From NCBI RefSeq assembly GCF_003173775.1, contig NZ_CP029552.1, positions 1,530,001 to 1,594,000 on the forward strand: a DNA stretch of 64,000 nucleotides. Reading direction: 5' to 3'. The notes under the pieces were generated by a model, which saw nothing but the letters and a program-made list of their open reading frames with translations, searched no databases and had not been told where the DNA came from. Both the position numbers and the translations under genes were made by a program. Of this stretch, positions 45,862-56,024 are shown piece after piece (position 1 is the first letter of the stretch; each line of letters begins with the position of its first letter). This DNA is from Methylobacterium sp. 17Sr1-1 (GTDB taxonomy: Bacteria > Pseudomonadota > Alphaproteobacteria > Rhizobiales > Beijerinckiaceae).

Positions 45862-46251
45862 ATGCTCTACGCCATCCTGTGCTACAAGGACGAGGACGTC
45901 GTCGCCGCCTGGAGCGCGGCGGAGGACGAGGCCGTGATGGAGCGGCTCGGGCACGTGCACGCGCAGTTGGAGCGCCGGGGCCGACTCGGGCCCTCGCTGC
46001 GGCTCCTGCCGACCACCGCCGCCACCACCCTGCGCAAGGCGAGCGAGCCGCCGCTGGTGATCGACGGCCCCTTCGCCGAGACCAAGGAGCAGCTGCTCGG
46101 CTTCTACGTCGTCGACGTTGCCGACCTCGACGAGGCGCTGGAGATCGCCCGCGACCTCGCGGGCGCCAATCCGGGCGGCGCCTACGAGCTGCGCCCGGTC
46201 CTGCTCTACAACCCGGATCCGCGCCCGCCCGCCGCAGCGGGCGCGCGGTGA
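45862..46251 (+). CDS. DGPF/YCII-family protein, ECF42 partner
   Basis: A 129-aa protein of the YCII/DGPF family. It starts MLYAILCYKDED and carries the family signature VIDGPFAETKEQLLGFYVVD. Its biochemical role is unknown, though YCII folds are small alpha-beta barrels sometimes acting on ring compounds. GGGAGGA upstream supports the ATG at 45862. It overlaps the sigma factor gene by 4 nt (GTGA). DGPF genes are the hallmark neighbours and targets of ECF42 sigma factors. Confidence 0.85.
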   Translation: MLYAILCYKDEDVVAAWSAAEDEAVMERLGHVHAQLERRGRLGPSLRLLPTTAATTLRKASEPPLVIDGPFAETKEQLLGFYVVDVADLDEALEIARDLAGANPGGAYELRPVLLYNPDPRPPAAAGAR

Positions 46252-47525
46252 GCGAGGCCTCGCCCGACGCGGCCTGGCTGGCCTGCGCCCTCGCGGCGGC
46301 GCGGCCGCGGGTGGTCGCCGCCCTGCTGCGGGTGTTTCGCGACCTCGACACCGCCGAGGAGGCCTTCCAGGAGGCGAGCCTGCGGGCGCTTCGCACCTGG
46401 CCCCGCACCGGCCCGCCGCGGGACGTGGCGGCCTGGCTGATCCTGGTCGGGCGCAACGCCGCCCTCGACGGACGCCGCCGCGTCGCCCGCGAGGCGCCGC
46501 TGCCCGAGGTCGGCGCGCTCTCGGAGCATGCCGTGTCCGACTTGGAGGACGCCGAAACGCCGCTCGCCGAGGCGATCGACGCGCAGGCCTACCGGGACGA
46601 CATCCTGCGGCTGCTGTTCATCTGCTGCCATCCGGAGCTGCCGGCGACGCAGCAGATCGCGCTGGCGCTGCGCATCGTCTCGGGGTTGCCGCTCGCGCGC
46701 ATCGCCCGCGCCTTCCTGGTCTCGGAGGCGGCGATGGAGCAGCGCCTCACCCGCGCCAAGGCCCGCATCAGTCGAAGCCCGGTGCCCTACGGGGCGCCGG
46801 GACCGGCCGAGCGATCGGACCGGCTCTCCGCCGTCGCGGCGATGCTCTACCTCGTCTTCAATGCCGGCTACTCGGCGGCGACCGGCTCGGAGCGGGCCGC
46901 CCTGTGCGACGAAGCGATCCGCCTCGCCCGCCTGCTGCTGCGGCTGTTCCCCACCGACCCGGAGGTGATGGGGCTTCTGGCCCTGATGCTGCTCCAGCAC
47001 GCTCGCTCCCCGGCGCGCTTCGACGCCGACGGCGAGATCGTCCTCCTGGAGGACCAGGATCGCGGGCTCTGGCGCAAGCCCATGATCGCCGAGGGGCTGG
47101 CCCTCGTCGACAAGGCGATGCGCCACCGCTCCCCCGGACCCTACCAGGTCCAGGCCGCGATCGCCGCGCTGCACGCCCGCGCCGGCCGTCCCGCCGACAC
47201 CGACTGGGCGGGAATCGATGCGCTCTACGCCGCACTGGAACGGATGCAGCCCTCGCCGGTCGTGACGCTCAACCGGGCGGTGGCGACCGCCAAGGTCGGC
47301 GGTCCGGCGGCCGGGCTCGCCCTCGTCGAGCCCCTGGCCGGGCCGCTCGACGGCTACTTCCACTTCCACGGCCTGCGCGGCGCCCTGCTGATGCAGCTCG
47401 GACGGAGCGCGGAGGCCCGGGAGGCGATGGGCCGGGCGATCGCGCTCGCCGGCACCCCGGCCGAGGCCGCGCATATCCGCCGCCAGCTCGACCGGCTGAC
47501 CGAAGCCGGTCCCGAAAAAATCTGA
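46248..47525 (+). CDS. ECF42-type RNA polymerase sigma factor with C-terminal TPR-like extension
   Basis: A 425-aa protein, far longer than a basic ECF sigma factor. Region 2 (about 20-85: FRDLDTAEEAFQEASLRALRTW, WLILVGRNAALDGRRR) and region 4 (about 130-175: LALRIVSGLPLARIARAFLVSEAAMEQRLTRAK) are followed by a 240-residue helical extension (DUF6596 and TPR-like, SAVAAMLYLVFNAGYSA, TLNRAVATAKVGGPAAGLALV). This architecture, and the coupled DGPF gene, define the ECF42 group. No anti-sigma gene is next to it; the extension is thought to control activity. It starts with GTG at 46248, overlapping the upstream stop. Confidence 0.88.
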   Translation: MSEASPDAAWLACALAAARPRVVAALLRVFRDLDTAEEAFQEASLRALRTWPRTGPPRDVAAWLILVGRNAALDGRRRVAREAPLPEVGALSEHAVSDLEDAETPLAEAIDAQAYRDDILRLLFICCHPELPATQQIALALRIVSGLPLARIARAFLVSEAAMEQRLTRAKARISRSPVPYGAPGPAERSDRLSAVAAMLYLVFNAGYSAATGSERAALCDEAIRLARLLLRLFPTDPEVMGLLALMLLQHARSPARFDADGEIVLLEDQDRGLWRKPMIAEGLALVDKAMRHRSPGPYQVQAAIAALHARAGRPADTDWAGIDALYAALERMQPSPVVTLNRAVATAKVGGPAAGLALVEPLAGPLDGYFHFHGLRGALLMQLGRSAEAREAMGRAIALAGTPAEAAHIRRQLDRLTEAGPEKI

Positions 47526-47537
47526 GAGCGCCTGTCG

Positions 47538-47560
47538 GGACGGGCGAGGACCGCCCGTCC
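47538..47560. other. Perfect hairpin between the sigma factor and VOC genes
   Basis: GGACGGGCG-AGGAC-CGCCCGTCC is a 9-bp perfect stem, 12 nt after the sigma-factor stop, followed only by TT. It may be a weak terminator or an mRNA-stability element. Confidence 0.5.
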
Positions 47561-47604
47561 TTGACGCGAGGCCGCGAAAAAGCCGGCCCATGAAGGAGAG
47601 GACC

Positions 47605-48015
47605 ATGACCGACGAAACCCCGACCATCGCCCCCGTGAAGGGCGGCCTCGTCACCTACCTGATGCTGGACGGCGCCCTGAAGGCGGCGGAGTTCTACACC
47701 CGCGCCTTCGGCGCCGAGATCGTCGCGGCGATGCCGGCCGACCCGCAGGGCCGGACGCCGCACGTGCATCTCCACGTCAACGGCTCGTCGCTGATGCTGA
47801 GCGACGCCTTTCCCGAGCACGGCGCCGTCCTCCAGCCGCCGCAGGCCTTCACCCTGACCCTGATGGTCGAGGACATCGACGCCCGCTACGCCCGGGCCGT
47901 CGCGGCCGGCGCCACCGCATTGATGCCGCCGGCCGAGATGTTCTGGGGCGACCGCTACGGCCAGCTGCGCGACCCGTTCGGCGTCGTCTGGGCGATGAAC
48001 CAGCAGAAACGCTGA
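47605..48015 (+). CDS. VOC (glyoxalase/bleomycin resistance, PhnB-like) family protein
   Basis: A 136-aa single-subunit vicinal-oxygen-chelate protein: [26 protein letters not shown] opens the first beta-alpha-beta repeat, [17 protein letters not shown] gives possible metal ligands, and [19 protein letters not shown] closes the second. The ATG at 47605 is chosen because GGAGAGGA precedes it well; the in-frame ATG at 47590 has no ribosome site. It is 79 nt downstream of the ECF42 gene and likely in its regulon. Substrate unknown. Confidence 0.82.
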   Translation: MTDETPTIAPVKGGLVTYLMLDGALKAAEFYTRAFGAEIVAAMPADPQGRTPHVHLHVNGSSLMLSDAFPEHGAVLQPPQAFTLTLMVEDIDARYARAVAAGATALMPPAEMFWGDRYGQLRDPFGVVWAMNQQKR

Positions 48016-48074
48016 CCGTGACGCCGGGACCGGGCAAAGCCGGTCCCCCCTCCCCTCGCCCGGAGCCCCGACCG

Positions 48075-48539
48075 ATGACCGATCAGAGCGGACGCGACCT
48101 CGTCCTCACCCGCCTCATCCCCGCCCCGCCGGCCGCGCTCTACCGAGCCTGGACCGAGCCGGCGCTGATCAAGCAGTGGTTCGCCCCCAAACCCTTCACG
48201 GTCGCGGAGGCCGAGACCGAGCTTCGCCCCGGCGGCGCCACCCGCATCGTCATGCGCGGCCCGGACGGGACCGAGTTCGCCATGAGCGGCATCTATCTCG
48301 AACTGGTCGAGAACGCCCGCATCGTCTTCACCGACGCCTATACGCGCGCCTGGGAGCCGGCGGCGAAGCCGTTCTTCACCGGCGTCATCACCTTCGCGGC
48401 GGAAGGGGACGCCACCCGCTACACGGCGCTCGCCCGGCACTGGACCGCGGAGGACCGCGCCGCCCACGAGGCGATGGGCTTTCACGATGGCTGGGGCCGC
48501 TGCGCCGACCAGCTCGCCGACCTCGCCGCCCGGCTCTAA
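48075..48539 (+). CDS. SRPBCC (AHSA1-like) domain protein
   Basis: A 154-aa START/Bet v1-like protein. The N-terminal strand [30 protein letters not shown] is typical of AHSA1/YndB-type SRPBCC proteins, and the end [18 protein letters not shown] is the usual C-terminal helix. These bind hydrophobic ligands in a deep pocket; no specific ligand can be predicted. It lies between two VOC genes in the presumed ECF42 group. AHSA1 and VOC genes frequently accompany DGPF genes. Confidence 0.82.
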   Translation: MTDQSGRDLVLTRLIPAPPAALYRAWTEPALIKQWFAPKPFTVAEAETELRPGGATRIVMRGPDGTEFAMSGIYLELVENARIVFTDAYTRAWEPAAKPFFTGVITFAAEGDATRYTALARHWTAEDRAAHEAMGFHDGWGRCADQLADLAARL

Positions 48540-48557
48540 GCCTCAGGGAGACGCACC

Positions 48558-49034
48558 ATGACCCATGTCAGCACCTGCTTGTGGTTCGCGCGCGATGCCG
48601 AGGAGGCGGTGCGGACCTACATCGCCCTCGTCCCGGGCTCGGCTCTCGGGCCGATCCTGCGCGCGCCCGGGCCCTGGCCCGGCGGCGCGCCCGGCGACGC
48701 GATCCTGGTGAGCTTCACCCTCGGCGGGCAGAGCTTCCAGGCGCTGAACGGCGGCATGCCGGCCGAGTACGGCACCGCCGCCTCGATCGCCGTCGCCTGC
48801 CCGGACCAGGCCGAGGTCGACCGGCTCTGGGACGCGCTGCTCGCCGGGGGCGGCACGGCGATCCAGTGCGGCTGGCTGCGCGACCGCTGGGGCGTGCCCT
48901 GGCAGATCTTTCCCGAGATCCTGCCGCGCCTGCTCGCCGATCCGGACCCGGCCGTGGCCGCCCGGGTCTTTTCCGCGATGCAGGGCATGGTCCGGATCGA
49001 CGCCGCGGCGCTGGAGCGGGCGGCCGCCGGCTGA
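48558..49034 (+). CDS. VOC family protein (PhnB / 3-demethylubiquinone methyltransferase-like domain)
   Basis: A 158-aa protein starting MTHVSTCLWFARDAEEAVRTY, with VSFTLGGQSFQALNGG and a WGVPWQIFPEILPRLL ending. This is the PhnB-like VOC subgroup often misnamed 3-demethylubiquinone-9 3-methyltransferase. It is 18 nt after the SRPBCC gene with AGGGAGA as ribosome site, so co-transcribed. No methyltransferase activity is implied. Confidence 0.82.
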   Translation: MTHVSTCLWFARDAEEAVRTYIALVPGSALGPILRAPGPWPGGAPGDAILVSFTLGGQSFQALNGGMPAEYGTAASIAVACPDQAEVDRLWDALLAGGGTAIQCGWLRDRWGVPWQIFPEILPRLLADPDPAVAARVFSAMQGMVRIDAAALERAAAG

Positions 49035-49102
49035 TCCGTCACCCGGTTGCCCGCCGGTCCCTCGCCCCGTAGCTTCCCTCCGGGGAATCCGGGAGGACGG
49101 GA

Positions 49103-50506
49103 ATGGCGGGGATGACGCGCAGGCGCGTGCTGGGCAGCGCGGCCTTGGGGGCGGCGTCTCTCGCCGGGCCGCGGGCGGCCCGGGCGGCGGACCGCCCGAA
49201 CATCGTCTTCATCATGGCCGACGACCTCGGCTATGCCGACGTCGCGGCTTACGGCCGGCCCGACCTCGCCACCCCGCACATCGACCGGATCGCCGCGCGG
49301 GGCGTGCGCTTCACGCAGGCCTACGCCAACTCGGCGGTGTGCTCGGCCACCCGCACGGCGCTGATCACCGGGCGCTACCAGTACCGTCTGCCGGTCGGGC
49401 TCGAGGAGCCGGTCTCGACCCGCTTCACCGGCGGCCTGCCGGCCGACCACCCGACCCTGCCGGGGCTCCTGCGGCAGGCCGGCTACCGCACGGCGCTCGT
49501 CGGCAAGTGGCACCTCGGCAGCGTGCAGGATCACGGGCCGCTGCAGCGCGGCTACGACGCGTTCTGGGGCTTTCGCGGCGGCACCATCGATTATTTCAGC
49601 CACCGCGGCACCGACGACAAGCCGGACCTGTGGGACGGCGACGTGCGGATCGAGGAGGTCGGCTACGCCACCCACCTCCTCGGCAAGCGCGCGGTCGAGA
49701 CGATCGCGGCGTCAGTGAAGGCCGGGCGCCCGTTCTTCCTCAGCCTGCACTTCAACGCGCCGCACTGGCCGTGGGAGACGCCCGACGACGAGGCCGAATC
49801 GCGCCGGATCGCCGGCAGCAACCTGCGCCACTTCGACGGCGGCACCCAGGAGACCTACCGGCGCATCGTCGCCGAGATGGACGCCCAGATCGGCCGCGTC
49901 CTCGGCGCGCTGGAGGCGAACGGCGTCGCCGAGGACACGATCGTGGTGTTCACCAGCGACAATGGCGGCGAGCGCTTCTCCGACACCTGGCCCTTCACCG
50001 GCCGCAAGACCGAACTCTTGGAAGGGGGCCTGCGCATCCCGGCGATCGTGTCGTGGCCGCGGCGCCTGAAGGCGGGAGCGGTCTCGGCCCAGCCGATGAT
50101 CACCATGGACTGGCTGCCGACGCTGCTCTCCGCCGCCGGCACGGCGCCGGACCCCGCCTACCCTTCCGACGGCATCGACCTCCTGCCGATCCTGAGCGGC
50201 GAAGGCCCGGAGCGCCCGCGCAGCTTCCACTGGCGCTACCGCGCCAACGCGCAAGCGGCGATGCGCGACGGCAACCTCAAGTACCTCAAGATCCGCGACC
50301 AGACCTTCCTGTTCGACGTCGTCGCCGACCCGCTGGAGCGGGCGAACCTCAAGGCCCGGCGGCCGGAGGAGTTTTCGCGGCTCCAGGCGGCGTGGAATGC
50401 CTGGAACGCCACCATGCTGCCCGAGCGGGCAGACAGCTTCTCGGAGACCTATACGGGGGCGCAGCTGGCGGACCACTTCGGGGCGGGGTCGCCGGTGGGG
50501 AAATAA
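49103..50506 (+). CDS. Tat-exported sulfatase (CxAxR type)
   Basis: A 467-aa arylsulfatase-family hydrolase. A twin-arginine signal (MTRRRVLGSAALGAASLAG...ARA) precedes the core. Metal ligands are the Asp pair in FIMADDLGYADV. The formylglycine site is C80-S-A-T-R (VCSATRTALITGRYQ), the CxAxR variant of the CxPxR motif, which needs formylglycine maturation. Other sites are GKWHLG, HFNAPHWPW and FTSDNGGERF. GGGAGGAC supports the ATG at 49103; 49112 is an alternative. Substrate (aryl, choline or sugar sulfate) is not predictable. No maturase gene is nearby. Confidence 0.88.
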   Translation: MAGMTRRRVLGSAALGAASLAGPRAARAADRPNIVFIMADDLGYADVAAYGRPDLATPHIDRIAARGVRFTQAYANSAVCSATRTALITGRYQYRLPVGLEEPVSTRFTGGLPADHPTLPGLLRQAGYRTALVGKWHLGSVQDHGPLQRGYDAFWGFRGGTIDYFSHRGTDDKPDLWDGDVRIEEVGYATHLLGKRAVETIAASVKAGRPFFLSLHFNAPHWPWETPDDEAESRRIAGSNLRHFDGGTQETYRRIVAEMDAQIGRVLGALEANGVAEDTIVVFTSDNGGERFSDTWPFTGRKTELLEGGLRIPAIVSWPRRLKAGAVSAQPMITMDWLPTLLSAAGTAPDPAYPSDGIDLLPILSGEGPERPRSFHWRYRANAQAAMRDGNLKYLKIRDQTFLFDVVADPLERANLKARRPEEFSRLQAAWNAWNATMLPERADSFSETYTGAQLADHFGAGSPVGK

Positions 50507-50566
50507 CGGCTCCATGCGGAGAAGAAGCGACGTCGTTTCTCGACCTCGCCGCCCTTTCAGCTCCCC

Positions 50567-50590
50567 GTCATCCCGGGAACCCGGGATGAC
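50567..50590. repeat. Short family B palindrome
   Basis: GTCATCCCGGG-AA-CCCGGGATGAC, a perfect 11-bp stem. It appears to be the terminal arms of the family B element joined directly, without its interior. Confidence 0.8.
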
Positions 50591-50629
50591 ACAGGCCTGT
50601 CCGGGGACAATGAATGGCGCGGGCAGTCC

Positions 50630-50817
50630 CCTCTCCCCGCGGGCGGGGAGAGGCCTGAGCTCCGAAGGGGCTCAGGGAGCCCGCAGGGCGAGGGTGAGGG
50701 GGTGCTGCCGGAGGCGTCTCACCCGTCGAGACCCCCTCACCCTTGCTCCGGCTGCGCCTGCGCTCGTCGCTTGCACGACAAGGTGCAAGCGACCCTCTCC
50801 CCGCCCGCGGGGAGAGG
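50630..50817. repeat. Divergent family A paired-hairpin repeat
   Basis: Two 11-bp hairpins (CCTCTCCCCGC/GCGGGGAGAGG at 50630-50653 and 50794-50817) flank inward GTGAGGGGGTG and CCCCCTCACCC arms. Same layout as family A but with a different stem sequence and a different interior. Confidence 0.75.
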
Positions 50818-50892
50818 AGAAGACCCGCGCCTCGTTGTTTCCCGGACAGTCCTTCAGGACGACGTGGGGAGTCGATTCCGTAAGTGCGGGCT

Positions 50893-51663
50893 TCAGGACA
50901 CCCGCTCGCACCAATACACCTGCGTCCGGTACGGAAACGTCACCGCGTCCCGCCCGGCCAGCTCCGGCGTGCGGGCGATCAGGTCGCGCACGGCCTGGGT
51001 CACCCCCGCCCGCTCGGCCTCCGGCAGCGCCGCGATGAAGCTCACCGACAGGGTGCGGTCGAGGATCACCTGCTCCGGGGTGCCGTCATGGCCGTGCGCG
51101 AAGGCCTCCTCGTGCAGGGGCCCGAACCCGTCGGCCGGAAACACAGTCCGCCACGCCCCGGTGTGGAAGCGCGGCGCGTCGCCCTCGTGGGCGTTCATGA
51201 TCGCCGTGAGCTCCGCCCCCCAGGGCGTCGCGTCGTCGCGGACGTTCCAGACGAGGCCCAACCGCCCGCCCACCTTCAGCACCCGGCGAATCTCGGCCAA
51301 AGCCGCCGGGGTCGAGAACCAATGGAACGCCTGGGCGCAGACGAGCGCGTCGAGGCTGGCATCCGCCAGCGGCATCGCCTTGGCGGTACCGGCCAGGGCC
51401 GTCACGCCGGGGAGCGAGGCGGCGAGCCGCGCCCGCATGGCGTCGACGGGCTCGATCGCCGTGACGTCGGCGCCGGTGGCGGCGAGCAGGCGGGTGAACT
51501 TGCCGGTGCCGGCGCCGAGATCGGCGACGCTCCGGCCGGGCCCGAGGCGGAGGGCGTCGTGCAGCCAGGTGGCGAGCGCCGCCGGGTAGTCGGGCCGGCC
51601 CCGCGCGTAGGTCTCCGCCCCGGCGGAAAAGCCGCCCGCGGCGGCAGGGTGCAGATCGTTCAT
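50893..51663 (-). CDS. Class I SAM-dependent methyltransferase
   Basis: A 256-aa Methyltransf_11-type protein. Motif I is VADLGAGTGKFTRLLA (residues about 46-60), the acidic end of strand 2 is AIEP, and the post-I part is ALVCAQAFHWFSTP followed by EIRRVLKVGGRLGLVWNVRDD. The FSAGAETYARGRPDYP start is typical of a broad bacterial group with unknown small-molecule substrates. It is 13 nt downstream of the aminotransferase stop on the same strand, so co-transcribed. Confidence 0.82.
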   Translation of the reverse strand: MNDLHPAAAGGFSAGAETYARGRPDYPAALATWLHDALRLGPGRSVADLGAGTGKFTRLLAATGADVTAIEPVDAMRARLAASLPGVTALAGTAKAMPLADASLDALVCAQAFHWFSTPAALAEIRRVLKVGGRLGLVWNVRDDATPWGAELTAIMNAHEGDAPRFHTGAWRTVFPADGFGPLHEEAFAHGHDGTPEQVILDRTLSVSFIAALPEAERAGVTQAVRDLIARTPELAGRDAVTFPYRTQVYWCERVS

Positions 51664-51676
51664 CCGTCTCCTCCGA

Positions 51677-52843
51677 TCAGCGCAGCCAGCCCTTCAGCCG
51701 CCGCACCGCCTCGTGCGCCTCGGCCTCGCCGCCGGCGAAGGACAGGCGCAGATGGTGGGCACCGGCGTCCGGGTCGAAATCGAGGCCGGGCGTTGCCGCG
51801 ACGCCGGCCTCGTCGAGCATGCGGCGGCAGAAGCCGATCGAGTCGTTGGTGAGCCGGGCGACGTCGGCGTAGAGGTAGAAGGCGCCGTCGGCCGGGTGGA
51901 CATCGCCGAGGCCGAGGGCCGGCAGCTCGTTCAGGAGGAGCGCGCGGGCCCGGGCGTAATCGGCCTTGACCGCCTCCAGCTCCTCGGTGGCGTCGAAGGC
52001 GGCCAGCGCCGCCACCTGCGACAGGTAGGGCGCCGAGATGTAGAGGTTCTGCGCCAGGCGCTCGATCGGCCGCACCAGCGCTTGCGGCACCACCATCCAG
52101 CCGATGCGCCAGCCGGTCATGCAGTAGTATTTCGAGAACGAGTTGATCACGACCGCGTCCGGATCGACCGCGAGCGCGGTGGCCGCCGGCACGCCGTAGG
52201 TCAGGCCGTGATAGATCTCGTCCGAGATGAAGCGCAGGTTCATGGCGCGGCAGGCCCGCGCCAGGGCGGCGAGACCCGCTTGGTCGATCATCGTGCCCGA
52301 GGGATTGGCCGGGCTCATCACCAGCAGCCCGGAGAGCGGCGCGGCCGCGTGGGCGGCGCGCAGGGCGGCGGCGGTCGGCAAGAAGCCGTCCTCGGCCCGC
52401 AGGGTCAGCCCGACCGGCTCGAGATCGACGGCCTGGAGCACTGAGCGATAGGCCGGATAGCCCGGAGCCGAGATCGCGACGCGCCCGCCGGCATCGAACA
52501 GGCTCAGGAAGGCGAGGACGAAGCCCGCCGAGGAGCCGGTGGTGACGACGACCCGCTCGGGCGCGACCGCGACGCCGTAGGCCTCGGCGTAGTGGCGGGC
52601 GATGCGCTCGCGCAGGGGCGCGATGCCGAGCGCCTCGGTGTAGGGGATGCGGCCCGAGGCCAGCGCGGCTTGCGCCGCCGCGATGGCCGGGCGAGGGGCC
52701 GGCGCCGAGGGCTGGCCGACCTCCATGTGCACCACGCTGTCGCCCTGCCGCTCCCGCCGGGCCGCGGCGGCGAGCACGTCCATCGCCAGGAAGGGCGCGA
52801 CGCGGGCGGCGCGGCGGGAGACCGGGTAGGCGGGATCGGACAT
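51677..52843 (-). CDS. Class I/II PLP-dependent aminotransferase
   Basis: A 388-aa fold-type I aminotransferase. It shows HMEVGQPSAPAPRPAI, the YTEALGIAPLRERIA segment, MSPANPSGTMID, the cofactor site FISDEIYHGLTYG and the Schiff-base lysine in INSFSKYYCMTGWRIGW, with the C-terminal carboxylate-binding Arg in HHLRLSFA. This resembles AspC/valine-pyruvate-type enzymes. Substrate specificity is uncertain. The start at 52843 (MSDPAYPVSR) is preferred. It is divergent from the DsbA-like gene and precedes the methyltransferase. Confidence 0.85.
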   Translation of the reverse strand: MSDPAYPVSRRAARVAPFLAMDVLAAAARRERQGDSVVHMEVGQPSAPAPRPAIAAAQAALASGRIPYTEALGIAPLRERIARHYAEAYGVAVAPERVVVTTGSSAGFVLAFLSLFDAGGRVAISAPGYPAYRSVLQAVDLEPVGLTLRAEDGFLPTAAALRAAHAAAPLSGLLVMSPANPSGTMIDQAGLAALARACRAMNLRFISDEIYHGLTYGVPAATALAVDPDAVVINSFSKYYCMTGWRIGWMVVPQALVRPIERLAQNLYISAPYLSQVAALAAFDATEELEAVKADYARARALLLNELPALGLGDVHPADGAFYLYADVARLTNDSIGFCRRMLDEAGVAATPGLDFDPDAGAHHLRLSFAGGEAEAHEAVRRLKGWLR

Positions 52844-53015
52844 GACGAACTCTTGAAGCGGATGCGCGGGTGCGCCCCCGCACATAGCGGGATTTGCCGG
52901 AGATTGCGCCCTGCCGCAGGCGCAGGCGTGATTTGACAAGACCGCCGCGAAACCGCCTAACCGGCGGCTCAAGGAGCGCGCCGGACCTGTGCTCCAACCG
53001 ACGTTGGACGACCCG

Positions 53016-53840
53016 ATGAGGACGACGATGCTGCCCCTGCCCCGCCTCCTGCCCGCCCTCGCGCTCGCGGGCCTCGTCGCCACCGCCGCCCCGACCCGCG
53101 CGCAGGCGCCGACGACCACGCCGGCGGCTCCGGGGACGGCTGCCTCCGCCCCGATGGGCGACGCCCAGCGCCAGGCGATCGAGACCGTGGTGCGCGAATA
53201 CCTCCTGAAGAACCCGGAGGTGCTGCAGGAGGCGATGGCCGAACTGGAGAAGCGCCAGCAGGACGCCCAGAAGGTCGCCCAGGCCAGCGCCCTCAAGGAG
53301 ACCCGCGACATCCTGCACAACTCGCCGCACGGCTTCGTCGCCGGCAACCCGAACGGCGACGTCACGCTGGTCGAGTTCTTCGACTACAATTGCGGCTACT
53401 GCAAGCGCGCGCTCACCGACCTGCAGACCCTGATCAAGGGCGACCCCAAGCTGAAGGTGGTCCTGCGCGACTTCCCCGTGCTCGGCCCCGATTCGCTGGA
53501 AGCCAGCAAGGTGGCGCTCGCGGTCAAGCAGCAGCTCAAGGGCGACAAGCTGTTCGACTACCACACCCGCCTGCTCGAGAGCCGCGGCCGGGTGAACGGC
53601 GAGCGGGCGATCGCGGTGGCGAAGGAGATGGGCCTCGACATCGCCAAGCTCCAGAAGGACATGCAGGCCGCCGACATCCAGGCGGCCCTGCAGGAGAATG
53701 TGGGCCTCGGCGACAAGCTCGGCCTGTCGGGCACCCCGGCCTTCATCATCGGCGACGAGATCATCCCGGGCGCCGTCGGCGTCGAGCCGATCCGCAAGAC
53801 GGTGGCCGGCGTGCGCCAGTGCGGCCACGCCACCTGCTGA
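53016..53840 (+). CDS. DsbA-family thiol:disulfide oxidoreductase (periplasmic)
   Basis: A 274-aa exported thioredoxin-fold protein. The signal peptide covers about residues 1-29 (ALALAGLVATAAPTRA-QA). A helical N-terminal segment (IETVVREYLLKNPEVLQEAMAELEKRQ) resembles the oligomerisation arm of ScsC/Com1-like proteins. The active site is C126-G-Y-C129 in FFDYNCGYCKRA, with the cis-proline in LSGTPAFIIG. It oxidises or isomerises disulfides of exported proteins. Two extra cysteines lie at the extreme C-terminus (QCGHATC), which is unusual. An in-frame upstream ATG at 52989 has less support. Confidence 0.86.
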   Translation: MRTTMLPLPRLLPALALAGLVATAAPTRAQAPTTTPAAPGTAASAPMGDAQRQAIETVVREYLLKNPEVLQEAMAELEKRQQDAQKVAQASALKETRDILHNSPHGFVAGNPNGDVTLVEFFDYNCGYCKRALTDLQTLIKGDPKLKVVLRDFPVLGPDSLEASKVALAVKQQLKGDKLFDYHTRLLESRGRVNGERAIAVAKEMGLDIAKLQKDMQAADIQAALQENVGLGDKLGLSGTPAFIIGDEIIPGAVGVEPIRKTVAGVRQCGHATC

Positions 53841-54005
53841 GCTGAACGCCCCGCCCATGCGGGCCGGCGCCCCTATCGCGCGCCGGCCGCATGGTCTATG
53901 AGGCCCGCCGATCGCCCGCCGGACGAGAAGACGCCCCCCGCGTCGTCCGGGACCGGGTCCCGGCGGGCCAACCCCCGCCCCCATCACGATTGCCGAAGAC
54001 CCGCC

Positions 54006-54497
54006 GTGCCCTCCAACAACAAGCATGATCCCTTCGACCCGGAGCTCGTGCGCGAGCTCGCGACCCTGATCGCCGAGACCGATCTCAGCGAGATCGAGGT
54101 CGAGAAGGGCGACCTGCGCATCCGCGTCGCCCGCGAGCGCGTGGTGCAGCAGGTGCAGGTCCCGGTGGCGGCCGCGCTCGCCCCGCCCCTGCCCGCCGCC
54201 GCGGTCCCGACCGCCGCGCCCGCCGCATCCGCCGAGACCGACCCGAAGGCGCTCGCCGCCCATCCGGGCGCGGTGCTCTCGCCGATGGTCGGCACCGCCT
54301 ACCGCAAGCCCTCGCCGGACGCGAAGACCTTCGTCGAGGTCGGCTCGCGGGTCGAGAGCGGCGCCCGGGTGCTGCTCGTCGAGGCGATGAAGACCTTCAA
54401 CGACATCGTGGCGCCGCGCGCCGGCACCGTGACGGCGATCTTCATCGAGGACGGTCAGCCGGTCGAGTTCGGCGAGCCCCTCCTGCTGATCGAGTGA
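54006..54497 (+). CDS. accB: Acetyl-CoA carboxylase biotin carboxyl carrier protein
   Basis: A 163-aa carrier of the acetyl-CoA carboxylase complex. The N-terminal part ([31 protein letters not shown]) is typical AccB. An Ala/Pro linker follows, then the biotinyl domain with biotinylated K129 in EAMKTFNDI. The residue after Lys is Thr instead of Met, common in alphaproteobacterial AccB. It starts with GTG at 54006; the upstream ATG in frame (53898) would add an improbable basic stretch. accC follows 115 nt downstream. Confidence 0.92.
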   Translation: MPSNNKHDPFDPELVRELATLIAETDLSEIEVEKGDLRIRVARERVVQQVQVPVAAALAPPLPAAAVPTAAPAASAETDPKALAAHPGAVLSPMVGTAYRKPSPDAKTFVEVGSRVESGARVLLVEAMKTFNDIVAPRAGTVTAIFIEDGQPVEFGEPLLLIE

Positions 54498-54612
54498 CCG
54501 CTCAGCGGCCTTGCGTTGGCACGCCAACGCGAGGCCGCTTCGTTTCTTGTTCTGCCGCAGGTTTTTTATCGCAAAACCGGCGGCCACTTTTGCGAAACCT
54601 GCTCAGGGCCCC

Positions 54613-55968
<1,356 letters not shown>

Positions 55969-56000
55969 GCATCGCGCGGGCACGTTCCGGGATCGACGAA

Positions 56001-56024
56001 GGGGCGCCGCGTGGCGCCCTTTTT
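56001..56024 (+). terminator. Intrinsic terminator of accBC
   Basis: GGGGCGCC-GCGT-GGCGCCCT (8-bp stem with one G-T pair) is followed by TTTT, 33 nt after the accC stop. Confidence 0.85.

Larger units (their letters stand above)
50507..50892. other. Intergenic region with palindromic repeats between convergent genes
   Basis: There is no gene here. It contains a 24-bp perfect palindrome of family B and a divergent family A element (separate entries). GCTTGCAC...GTGCAAGC forms a further dyad inside the latter. One of these may end transcription of the convergent sulfatase and methyltransferase genes. Confidence 0.6.

Noticed and set aside
46118..47593. An alternative frame across the ECF42 sigma factor gene
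   Set aside because: Arg/Pro/Gly-rich shadow; the sigma factor frame shows regions 2 and 4 and the family extension.
48558..49034. Annotation as 3-demethylubiquinone-9 3-methyltransferase
   Set aside because: The protein is a PhnB-like VOC domain with no SAM-binding motif; the methyltransferase name is a historic database carry-over.
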